The position numbers and the translations under genes are program-made. A DNA stretch of 34,540 nt from a virus, in the IMG/VR virus record IMGVR_UViG_3300017748_000042, positions 1-34,540 of that record; one strand, 5' to 3'. The first letter of the stretch is position 1; every line of letters starts with the position of its first letter. The notes under the pieces are model-generated. The model saw only the letters and a program-made list of their open reading frames with translations. It was not told the origin of the DNA and searched no databases. Positions 17,853 through 26,160 of the stretch are shown here, in pieces.

Positions 17853-20384
17853 ATGACTTATACCAGTCCTAGATATACCAACTGGACAGCAGGAGAGTTA
17901 AGCGACAGGCTTGATGGTAGAACTGATTTAACCAGATACTTTAATGGTGCAAAAACATTAGAGAACTTTATAGTCTATCCTGCCGGTGGTGCAGCTAGGA
18001 GACCGGGAACAAAATTTATACATGAGGTAAAAGTAAGTGCCAATGCAGCACGACTAATACCTTTTGAATTTAATACCACAACTGCCAATACCTATGTATT
18101 AGAGTTTGGTAATAACTATTTTAGAGTGTACCAAGATGGAGGTATTGTTACTGAAAGCGGTAAAACTATATCAGGTGCAACCAAAGCAAATCCTGTTGTG
18201 ATAACAGCAACCTCACATGGTTTTAATAATGGCGATCATGTAATTATAAGTAGTGTTGTAGGAATGACAGAGCTTAATGGTACAACAGGAATCGTAGCTA
18301 GTAAAACAACCAATACATTTGAACTAACCGATGTCGATGGAACAAACATAAACAGTTCTGCATTTACAACGTATGGATCTGCGGGTACTGCTAGTAAAAT
18401 AGTAGAAGTAACAACTACCTATACTACAGCACAGATACCAGAATTGAAAGTGACTCAAAGTGCCGATGTGATGTACATAACACATAGCAGCCATCCAGTT
18501 CGTAAAATATCTAGAACTAGTAATACAGATTGGACATTAACCGATGTTACATTTATTAATGGCCCATACTTAGATGAGAACGCTACTACTACAACACTTA
18601 CTCCTAATGCACGATCTGGTAGTAGCTGTACTCTAACTGCATCCAGTAGTACATTTGTTAGTACCGATGTAGGAAGGTTTGTAAAAATATATAATGGCTA
18701 TGTAAAGATTGATACATTTACAAGTGCAACTGTTGTTGTAGGAACAGTACAAACAGATGAGTTAGGTGTAGCAGAAATATTACCAAGCTATGCAAGTAAT
18801 ACGATTAGTTTTGTAGAAGGCGATCCTAGTAGTACAGGATCATCGCACAATGATTTTATACGAGATAGTAACAAACAATTTGTTATAGAAGGTTTTACTG
18901 AAGGCATGACGATTACTGCAAGTGGTGCATCGAATGGAGGTAATAATAAAGATTATGAAATTGTAAAAGTAACAAGTGATGAAATAACACTAGTGCCAGT
19001 TGATGATGTGATAGCAGAAGGTGCAAGTAATACCATTACGCTAGTTGGTAAATTAAATGCTACCGATGAATTTTCATTAGGAGCGTTTTCAGTAACGACA
19101 GGATTTCCAAGAGCCTGTGCTTTCTATGAACAGCGTTTAGTGTTTGCAGGTACAACATTACAACCGCAAACTATATTTTTTAGTGTTGCCGGTGATTTTG
19201 AAAACATGACAGAATCTACTAGCGATAGTTCTGCTATGACGTATACGATTGGTAGTAATCAGGTTAATAGAATTTTATATCTTGCATCGGCAAGAGCAAT
19301 GGTTGTAGGAACAACAGGTGGTGAATTTGTAGTAAGAGCATCTGGTACAGACGAGCCGATTACACCTACCAATGTACAGATTAAACAGCAAGCTACTTAT
19401 GGGAGTGCAGACATACAACCCGTACAAGCAGGATCATATACATTGTTTGTACAACGAGCTAAAAGAAAAGTACGAGAGTTAGGATATGTGTATGACACCG
19501 ATGCGTACCAAGCTATAGACTTAACCATCCTTGCAGATCATGTAAGTGAAACAGGTATTGTAGAATTAGCTTATCAGCAAGAACCTTTTTCTATTGTCTG
19601 GGGTACAACAACTGATGGAAGATTAATTGGTTTGACTTATCGTAGAGAAGAACAAGTTGTAGCATGGCATCAACATAAACTAGGAGGTTCTTTTACAACA
19701 GGTGGTGTTACTACTAATCATGGTATTGTAGAAAACATTGCTGTAATACCAGGAGAACTAAACCAAGATAATTTATACATGGTTGTAAAAAGAACCATCA
19801 ATGGTGCAACCAGAAGATATGTAGAAATATTATCTGCAATAGATTTTGGCACAGATATACAAGATGCTATTTTTGTAGATAGCAGTTTAACATACTCAGG
19901 ATCAAGTACATCTAGTTTATCAGGTCTAGATCATTTAGAAGGACAAACTGTTTCTATATTAGAAGAAGGATCAGCTCACCCAGACAAAACAGTTTCGAGT
20001 GGAGCTATAGCAACAGATAGAGCAACAACCAAAGCTCAAGTAGGGCTAGGTTATACCTCTACATTAAAGACTGTTCGTTTAGAAAGCGGGAGTGTAAGTG
20101 GAACAGCTCAAGGCAAAATTAAAAAAATTCATAGTGTGGTTGTTCGTTTTTTTAGGACTGTGGGTGCTTCTGTGGGAACTAGTCTCACGAATGTCGATAC
20201 CATCCCCTTCAGAGATAGTTCCGATTCAACAGACACAGCAGTACCATTATTTACTGGAGATAAGTCAATAGAAGCTGCAAGTAACTGGGAGACAGAAGGA
20301 GCTATTGTTGTACAACAAACACAACCATTGCCAATGACGATTGTGGGTATCTATCCAAGAGTGGTAGTACAAGATTTTGACTAA
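17853..20384 (+). CDS. Tail tubular protein B (T7 gp12-like nozzle)
   Basis: An 843-residue beta-rich protein that begins YTSPRYTNWTAGELSDRLDG. LENFIVYPAGGAARRPGTKF follows, which is the hallmark N-terminus of gp12-type nozzle proteins. Further typical pieces are RLIPFEFNTTTANTYVLEFG, QSADVMYITHSSHPVRKISR, PRACAFYEQRLVFAGT, GTTGGEFVVRAS, VRELGYVYD and the late VRLESGSVSGTAQGKIKKIH. It forms the hexameric nozzle through which DNA leaves. Length is close to T7 gp12 (794). It overlaps the next gene by one base. Confidence 0.92.
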   Translation: MTYTSPRYTNWTAGELSDRLDGRTDLTRYFNGAKTLENFIVYPAGGAARRPGTKFIHEVKVSANAARLIPFEFNTTTANTYVLEFGNNYFRVYQDGGIVTESGKTISGATKANPVVITATSHGFNNGDHVIISSVVGMTELNGTTGIVASKTTNTFELTDVDGTNINSSAFTTYGSAGTASKIVEVTTTYTTAQIPELKVTQSADVMYITHSSHPVRKISRTSNTDWTLTDVTFINGPYLDENATTTTLTPNARSGSSCTLTASSSTFVSTDVGRFVKIYNGYVKIDTFTSATVVVGTVQTDELGVAEILPSYASNTISFVEGDPSSTGSSHNDFIRDSNKQFVIEGFTEGMTITASGASNGGNNKDYEIVKVTSDEITLVPVDDVIAEGASNTITLVGKLNATDEFSLGAFSVTTGFPRACAFYEQRLVFAGTTLQPQTIFFSVAGDFENMTESTSDSSAMTYTIGSNQVNRILYLASARAMVVGTTGGEFVVRASGTDEPITPTNVQIKQQATYGSADIQPVQAGSYTLFVQRAKRKVRELGYVYDTDAYQAIDLTILADHVSETGIVELAYQQEPFSIVWGTTTDGRLIGLTYRREEQVVAWHQHKLGGSFTTGGVTTNHGIVENIAVIPGELNQDNLYMVVKRTINGATRRYVEILSAIDFGTDIQDAIFVDSSLTYSGSSTSSLSGLDHLEGQTVSILEEGSAHPDKTVSSGAIATDRATTKAQVGLGYTSTLKTVRLESGSVSGTAQGKIKKIHSVVVRFFRTVGASVGTSLTNVDTIPFRDSSDSTDTAVPLFTGDKSIEAASNWETEGAIVVQQTQPLPMTIVGIYPRVVVQDFD

Positions 20385-20812
20385 TGCGATTAATAAAGTT
20401 TATACCAGAACACGCAAAAGAATTAGTCGTAGAAAATAAATTATCTTTTGGAACACAAAGACCTGACCATGATTGGGAACACCACATGGAACGAGCAGCA
20501 CAACACGATGCGTGGACAGGAATAGTAAATGGACACATTATCGCAGCAGCAGGTTTTATTCCTATGTGGGATGGTGTTGCAGAATGTTGGTTTATAGGAA
20601 GCGATAGAATACAAACTAGAATTAAGTCTGTTTTAAAAACAACAAAACAAATAATAAATGAAGTTTCTTATAAAAGACTGCACGCAAATGTAAGAGCAGA
20701 TTGGATGAAAGCAATAAGATTTGCAGAAGTTTTAGGTTTTGAAAAAGAAGGTTTAATGAAAAAGTTTGGCCCGGAAGGATCAGACTATTTAGTAATGGGA
20801 AAGGTAAAATAA
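20384..20812 (+). CDS. GNAT-fold internal virion protein (T7 gp13-like)
   Basis: A 142-residue protein. IKFIPEHAKELVVENKLSFG at the start, the middle strands TGIVNGHIIAAAGFIPMWDG and AECWFIGSDRIQ, and the end ANVRADWMKAIRFAEVLGFE fit the degenerate acetyltransferase fold of T7 gp13 and related phage proteins. The usual acetyl-CoA loop (Q/RxxGxG/A) is not seen, so it is probably structural, not enzymatic. It lies in gp13's exact place, between the nozzle and the internal virion proteins. Both ends overlap neighbouring genes by one base. Confidence 0.8.
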   Translation: MRLIKFIPEHAKELVVENKLSFGTQRPDHDWEHHMERAAQHDAWTGIVNGHIIAAAGFIPMWDGVAECWFIGSDRIQTRIKSVLKTTKQIINEVSYKRLHANVRADWMKAIRFAEVLGFEKEGLMKKFGPEGSDYLVMGKVK

Positions 20813-21318
20813 TGTCAGGAGCAGAAATAGCATTAGTAGCAGCAGTAGCAGGAACAGCAATAACTGCATCATCACAATTAGCAGCAGGTAAGGCAGCACA
20901 AAAAGCTGCAAACTTTAATGCAAGTGTGAATGAAAGAAATGCACAAGCAAAAGAAATACAAGCAGAGAATATTGCAAGAACTACAGAGTTTAGTATTCAA
21001 AGAAGTAGAGAGAAATTTCAAAGACTAAACGATAGAACACAAATGGCTGTACGAGGTAATGGATGGTTAGCTACTACTGGTACACCACTTAAAATGCTAT
21101 TACAAAATGCAATGAACTTTGAAGAGGATGTTGCAGCTCAACGCTTACAATCAGAAACAAAAAGATTGGAACAATTTGAAATAGCTACCAACCAAAGATT
21201 GCAAGGACAGTTACAAAGAATGCAAGGTAAAGCTGCAAGAGAAATTTCTAAGACACAGGCAGTAGGAACTTTATTGTCTGGTGGTAGTCAATCATACGCA
21301 ACTTATAAGATGGCATAA
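20812..21318 (+). CDS. Internal virion protein B-like (T7 gp14-like)
   Basis: A 168-residue protein with a hydrophobic small-residue N-terminal helix (GAEIALVAAVAGTAITASSQ) that could insert in the outer membrane. A long Ala/Gln/Glu-rich helix follows (QAKEIQAENIARTTEF, QRSREKFQRLNDRTQMAVRG) and GNGWLATTGTPLKMLLQNAM. This plan matches T7 gp14, the first ejected protein that forms the outer-membrane pore. Its order before two large internal proteins agrees. Overlaps of one base on both sides imply strict coupling. Confidence 0.8.
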   Translation: MSGAEIALVAAVAGTAITASSQLAAGKAAQKAANFNASVNERNAQAKEIQAENIARTTEFSIQRSREKFQRLNDRTQMAVRGNGWLATTGTPLKMLLQNAMNFEEDVAAQRLQSETKRLEQFEIATNQRLQGQLQRMQGKAAREISKTQAVGTLLSGGSQSYATYKMA

Positions 21319-23150
21319 TGAAAGTACCTACATACGAAAGACAAGTTGGCGAGTCAGCTGATACAGGAAGTAGAACTATTACTGCACAGGTTAATCCTAG
21401 CAGTATGGCAGCTCCGTTTCAGGCTACAGCACAATTAGGAAATGAAATTACCAAAGCTGGTTTGCAATGGTATGGGCATGAGTTAAAACTTAAAAGAAGT
21501 ATTGAAGAAAGTAATGCTAAAAATACTTTAAATTATCAAAGTAAATTATTAGCACAAAATTTAACTACAGGATTTACAGATGAAAATGGTACGTATGTTC
21601 CTCCTGCACAACCTAAAGATATGCAAAAATTATATACAGATGGTGTTCAATCCATAGTAAGAAAATTATCTAATAAGATTGAAGATAAAGTAGCATTAAA
21701 AAGATTTATGAGTTCTGTTCCCGGCCTTATTATGGCTGATAAATTAGATGTTATTAAGTTAAGTAGAGTTGCAATGACTGATCAGGTTGAAGCTAATTAT
21801 AATAATAGAATAGACGAGTTAAAAGATATATTAACTATTGAACTTGAAGGAACAGTAAAACACAACAATGCACTATCAGAATTGTATGGCGATGATGGTA
21901 TTGTTTATAACCAAGCTGGTTTAGGAACGCAAACCAGAACACCTGTAAAAAGTATATTTCAAAAAATGGTTGAGGATGGAATACTCACACAGGTAAAATC
22001 TGATGAGTTATTAAAAAGCACAAAAGAAGATGTTGCTCAATTATATATAACAAGAGAATTAATTGAACTTGAAGATGGAAAAGATACAACGGGTTTTAGA
22101 AAGCTAGAAGATATTGTTGATAAAAATACAGATTTAGAAACACCAACAAAAGCTAGGTTGTTAGAAATAATAGATAATAGAAGAGACACATTTGTAAGAC
22201 AATTAAATACTAAAGAAGAAAGAAAAAATCGCAATGCAGAAAAGCTTATAAAGGATAATCAAAACAAAAAATTTTCAAGTTTATATTCAGATATATATCA
22301 ATGGAAAATGTCTAATGAGTGGGAAAATGGTGAAATTACATTTTCAGATTTAAATTTAGCACAAGGTAAAAGAGAATTAAGTCCTAACCAATTTGAAACT
22401 TTAGTAACATTATTATCAGCCAATGATGTAGCTGTATCAGACACTAATTATAAAGCATCTCTTTATGGTAGAATAGCAACCGCTGAAACTATTGGTGAAC
22501 TAGATGCTATTATTCAAGAAGCAGGAAATGAAATTGGTATTAAAAAAAGAGAAGGCCAAGATAAAAAAACAATAGGTAAATTAAAATTTGATGATTTTAA
22601 TAGTATTAGAAAAGCAGCAGAGGATCGTAAAGAAAATACTTATGAAGGTGAAGATGCAAAATTTCATAATGATGATTTTATAAGACAATTAGAAACTCTT
22701 ATAGATCTTAATAGAGACGATGAGTACGCTACAATTTATTCACAAGCTATACAGGAGTTTTATGCTTTACAAAGAATAACCATTAAAGATGGTGCAAAGG
22801 CTAATGAATTAAAGTATTCACCAGAAGAAGCTAAAAACAAAGTTATTAAACAAGTCAATAGTACAATAATTGGTTTTGATAGACCTCCTTTACTTCCTAG
22901 TATACTTCCATCAGCATGGAAGAATAGAGGTGTAGAAGATTTATTTAGCAAAAGCGTTATACCTGAAGGAAAAAAAGAAGCAGTATCACAAGATACAACT
23001 GAATTTATAAATGATAAAAGTGTTATAGAATTATTAGATGCAAACTCTCCTTTATATGAGGGATATGAATTACAAGAAATTGAAACTAATATTAAAAGAA
23101 TTAGACAAGCAATAGAATATGCAAAAAGGCAAATAAAAAAGGAAGATTAA
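21318..23150 (+). CDS. Internal virion protein C-like (T7 gp15-like)
   Basis: A 610-residue, mostly helical, strongly charged protein. The N-terminal segment (VPTYERQVGESADTGSRTIT, then APFQATAQLGNEITKAGLQW) is typical of podoviral internal proteins. Long helices with Lys and Glu follow up to the C-terminal ETNIKRIRQAIEYAKRQIKK. No enzymatic motif is visible. By position it corresponds to T7 gp15, which spans the periplasm in the ejected DNA channel. Its sequence is more A-rich than the head genes. The next gene begins six bases after the stop. Confidence 0.75.
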   Translation: MKVPTYERQVGESADTGSRTITAQVNPSSMAAPFQATAQLGNEITKAGLQWYGHELKLKRSIEESNAKNTLNYQSKLLAQNLTTGFTDENGTYVPPAQPKDMQKLYTDGVQSIVRKLSNKIEDKVALKRFMSSVPGLIMADKLDVIKLSRVAMTDQVEANYNNRIDELKDILTIELEGTVKHNNALSELYGDDGIVYNQAGLGTQTRTPVKSIFQKMVEDGILTQVKSDELLKSTKEDVAQLYITRELIELEDGKDTTGFRKLEDIVDKNTDLETPTKARLLEIIDNRRDTFVRQLNTKEERKNRNAEKLIKDNQNKKFSSLYSDIYQWKMSNEWENGEITFSDLNLAQGKRELSPNQFETLVTLLSANDVAVSDTNYKASLYGRIATAETIGELDAIIQEAGNEIGIKKREGQDKKTIGKLKFDDFNSIRKAAEDRKENTYEGEDAKFHNDDFIRQLETLIDLNRDDEYATIYSQAIQEFYALQRITIKDGAKANELKYSPEEAKNKVIKQVNSTIIGFDRPPLLPSILPSAWKNRGVEDLFSKSVIPEGKKEAVSQDTTEFINDKSVIELLDANSPLYEGYELQEIETNIKRIRQAIEYAKRQIKKED

Positions 23151-23156
23151 TAAATA

Positions 23157-26036
23157 ATGAGTGATGAATATAATAATTTATTTAGTCCTGATAGCGACTT
23201 TTATAAAAGCAGAGAAGCTGCACATAATTATACAAATCTAGCACCTATACTAGAAGAAAAAGGTATGGACACTTCTTTTGCAGTAGATCCTAATTTTATA
23301 CCAGAACCTATAGATGCTACCGATGAAGTTACAGATGAGGTATTAGTTAACGAAAAAAACTTTCAAACAGTTGGTCGCATTATGTATGCAATGGATAAAG
23401 AGAAAAGAGATAGAGCAAGAGAATCTCAAAAAACTTTAGCTAATATACAAGGCTTTAGCGAGCCTATAGCAAAACCTGCAAGTATACCAATAAGTGATGT
23501 AGATTTTGGAAGATATGCTTTAGAGCAAATAGGTTTTTTTAACTATAATATGGCACAGATGGGATATGATACAGTAACTATGCAAAAAGCAGAACCTTAT
23601 CAAAGGTTGGCATTTTATTATGGTATGAATGCTTATGATCGTTTAAAAAACTTTACCAAAGCTGGTACAGCTAGATTTTTTAAAGGGGTTTTAAGTGATC
23701 CATCTACTTATTTTGGGTTAGGTGCTTTAGGTTTAGTAACAAGACAATTAGCAAAAAAAGTTGGTGGTAAGAATGTATTACTTAATCTTATAAAAAACGC
23801 AGGTATTGCTGGTGCAGTTGGTGGAGTAGAAGGTGCTGCATACGGAGCTATGGATAATTACTTTCGACAGGAAATAGGATTAGAAGCTGGTGGGCGAAAA
23901 GAGTTTGATTTTAATGAATTATTAAAAACTGCTGGTTATAGTGCTGCCGCTGGTACTGTGTTAGGTGGTTCTATTCCTGTATTAGGTTCAGCAGTAAGAC
24001 AAGCAGTAGATGTAGCAAAACGAGTTGAGATAGATGATAGTGGTATGGTAGGTAGTGGGTTACCTCCAATAAAAATAATATCAAAAGAAGAAGCTCATAT
24101 TAAAAAAATAGTTAAAGATAAAACAAAAGTAAAAGAAGTTATAGATGCGGTTAATAGAATTAAAAGTAATTATAATGAAGCTGATGGATGGGCAAAGCTA
24201 GAATTAAATACAAAAGATAGTAGTATTAAAATTTTAAATAAAGATGAAGTAAAAAAACCTTTTAATCAAATACCATATAATTTTCACACACCACCAGAAG
24301 GAGTTAGTAAAGAACAACATCTTACAAATATTACTAACGAGATAGTAAAAGATATAAAAGAATTAAAAGCACAAGCTGATGCTGGTGATGTAAATGCTCA
24401 AAGTATTTTAAAAAATTCTAATTGGTACGAAACTATGCGAAAAAGATTAAGAAAAGAATATGGAGGGCTTGGTGATTTATTTGTTGATGTTTTAGGTGCA
24501 ACTTCTGCACAAACAACTGTGCAACAAAATTATAAAAATACTATAGATATTTTAAGTAGATATTCTAGAGGAGATTTTGATACAGAAATAAATGCTTATG
24601 CTAAAAGAAAGAAAGAAGGAAAGAGTTTTTCAGCTAAAGATATTTATGTAAATAAGAAACCTGTCTTTCCAATGATTACAAATGCAGCAGGTAAATTGTA
24701 TAATGCAAATAGTCCAGCAGCAGTAGCAGCTATATTAGATTTATTTAGAGAAGTTAAAAGAGGTAAAAAACCAAAAACAATAAATTTTATGAGCAATCTA
24801 TTAGGACTTAGTAATCAAGCAACTATAGATGTATGGGCAGCTAGATATTTAAGAAAAAAAGCAGGGCTTTCTAGAATACCTCCTGTAGCAGAGCAAGGTG
24901 TTGCAGGAGAAATGCTTAAAGATACTGAATTAGGAAATTTAAAAACAGGAAGTTCATTTGGTTTTGGACAACAAGTTATAGAAAATGCAGCTAACATATT
25001 AAAGAAAGAAGGAATAGACATAGGCACAGATTTAAAACCTGATGCGTTACAAGCTGTATTGTGGTTTTTAGAAAAAGATGAGTGGACACAAAATGGATGG
25101 ACATCTAAATTAGGTGAAGGTGGTAGTTTAGATTTAGAAGCAAGTTTTGGAGGATCTTCTAATCCCAAAAGAGTAGAAGAATTAAGATCTATAATAAATA
25201 AAATAGATACACCAGAAAATGTAAAGTTACAAGCACAAGAAGAACTTGATAGCTTACAAGCACCAGTAGACAGATTTATGTTAGGAGTATCAGCACAAAG
25301 ACCAGATAAAATACCTAGTAATGTAGAGCAAGCAGAAATGGCAGCATCTTTTGATGAGGTACTTAGAAATGACGAAACAGTTATTACTTATCAAGCCAAT
25401 AACAGTAGAGGAAAGTTTATGGGTGATCCAGAGAGGTCTTTAAATGTAGAATTTGTAGTTCGCTCAAACTTTAATCCAAAAGACATAACAAAAAGATTAA
25501 TAGAAATAGGTAAAGAAAAAAACCAAGATTCTGTATTTATATCTAAAGTTGTGCCAGTAAATAAGACAACAGGTAAAGAAAGACCGGGTGGTGAAATATA
25601 TTTTGTTACTAGACAAGATGAAACATTTTTAGATCAAGTAGAAGCTATCTTAAAAGCAAAAAATATAGATGGATTTACAGCTATAACAGATAATAGATCT
25701 AAAGATAGAGTTAATGTTCAAGTGCAAACTGGAGAAAAAATAGCTGGAATTACAGGGGTGCGTTTTCAATACATACCAGAATTTGATGATACTTTTGATG
25801 CTAATAATGCAGCAGCTAAGTTTGATGAAATGAGAGAATTATATTTTGATGTATTAGTAGAGATACAAAAATTAACTGGAGTTTCACAAGCTGATGTGGT
25901 AGATTATGATACTAAAGTATTTTTTAAAGGTGATTATGATGAACAACTTGGAGAGACTATATCAAAAGATGCTGAAGAAATACAGCCCGGAAGAGCCAAT
26001 GATGAAGAGCTTACAGATACAGATAAAGGAAGCTAA
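23157..26036 (+). CDS. Large internal virion protein 1 (ejection channel component)
   Basis: A 959-residue protein. The N-terminal 160 residues are acidic or mixed. Residues about 190-290 contain Gly/Ala-rich hydrophobic segments (NAGIAGAVGGVEGAAYGAMD and TAGYSAAAGTVLGGSIPVLG) that could cross the inner membrane. The central region (GGLGDLFVDVLGATSAQTTV, SNLLGLSNQATIDVWAARYL) and the C-terminal beta/alpha region (LNVEFVVRSNFNPKDITKRL) have no motif I can name. No clear lysozyme or transglycosylase active site is seen, unlike T7 gp16. By position it is one of two large ejection proteins. The C-terminus is acidic. Confidence 0.7.
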   Translation: MSDEYNNLFSPDSDFYKSREAAHNYTNLAPILEEKGMDTSFAVDPNFIPEPIDATDEVTDEVLVNEKNFQTVGRIMYAMDKEKRDRARESQKTLANIQGFSEPIAKPASIPISDVDFGRYALEQIGFFNYNMAQMGYDTVTMQKAEPYQRLAFYYGMNAYDRLKNFTKAGTARFFKGVLSDPSTYFGLGALGLVTRQLAKKVGGKNVLLNLIKNAGIAGAVGGVEGAAYGAMDNYFRQEIGLEAGGRKEFDFNELLKTAGYSAAAGTVLGGSIPVLGSAVRQAVDVAKRVEIDDSGMVGSGLPPIKIISKEEAHIKKIVKDKTKVKEVIDAVNRIKSNYNEADGWAKLELNTKDSSIKILNKDEVKKPFNQIPYNFHTPPEGVSKEQHLTNITNEIVKDIKELKAQADAGDVNAQSILKNSNWYETMRKRLRKEYGGLGDLFVDVLGATSAQTTVQQNYKNTIDILSRYSRGDFDTEINAYAKRKKEGKSFSAKDIYVNKKPVFPMITNAAGKLYNANSPAAVAAILDLFREVKRGKKPKTINFMSNLLGLSNQATIDVWAARYLRKKAGLSRIPPVAEQGVAGEMLKDTELGNLKTGSSFGFGQQVIENAANILKKEGIDIGTDLKPDALQAVLWFLEKDEWTQNGWTSKLGEGGSLDLEASFGGSSNPKRVEELRSIINKIDTPENVKLQAQEELDSLQAPVDRFMLGVSAQRPDKIPSNVEQAEMAASFDEVLRNDETVITYQANNSRGKFMGDPERSLNVEFVVRSNFNPKDITKRLIEIGKEKNQDSVFISKVVPVNKTTGKERPGGEIYFVTRQDETFLDQVEAILKAKNIDGFTAITDNRSKDRVNVQVQTGEKIAGITGVRFQYIPEFDDTFDANNAAAKFDEMRELYFDVLVEIQKLTGVSQADVVDYDTKVFFKGDYDEQLGETISKDAEEIQPGRANDEELTDTDKGS

Positions 26037-26106
26037 ACTACCGGAACAATCTTTAGAGGACACATATATAACTGGTGCTATTAAAAGAAATCAACCAGTA
26101 AAATAA
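25999..26106 (+). CDS. Possible small overlapping gene
   Basis: A 35-residue frame starting MMKSLQIQIKEAKLPEQSL and ending KRNQPVK. It overlaps the last 38 bases of the preceding gene in another frame and ends before a strong terminator. A weak ribosome site (ggaagag) lies eight bases upstream. A longer in-frame version would overlap the upstream gene much more. It may be real because it fills the remaining space before the terminator, but evidence is thin. Confidence 0.35.
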   Translation: MMKSLQIQIKEAKLPEQSLEDTYITGAIKRNQPVK

Positions 26107-26126
26107 AGTACACACATATTAATTAT

Positions 26127-26151
26127 AAGGAGCTACGGCTCCTTTTTTTTT
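26127..26151 (+). terminator. Strong intrinsic terminator within the late operon
   Basis: AAGGAGC (26127-26133) pairs with GCTCCTT (26138-26144) around TACG, followed by nine T residues in all (26143-26151). It is the clearest intrinsic terminator in the window. It stands only nine bases before the next gene's ATG (26161), so expression of the second large internal protein and the fibres needs read-through, antitermination or a new promoter. Confidence 0.85.
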
Positions 26152-26160
26152 GGAAAAATT

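Noticed and set aside
24815-25168. 117-residue leftward open frame
   Set aside because: It is antisense inside the 959-residue virion gene and looks like a composition shadow with no supporting signals.
23157-26036. Possible lytic transglycosylase domain as in T7 gp16
   Set aside because: No catalytic Glu with the usual surrounding motifs could be found, so the enzymatic role is not claimed.
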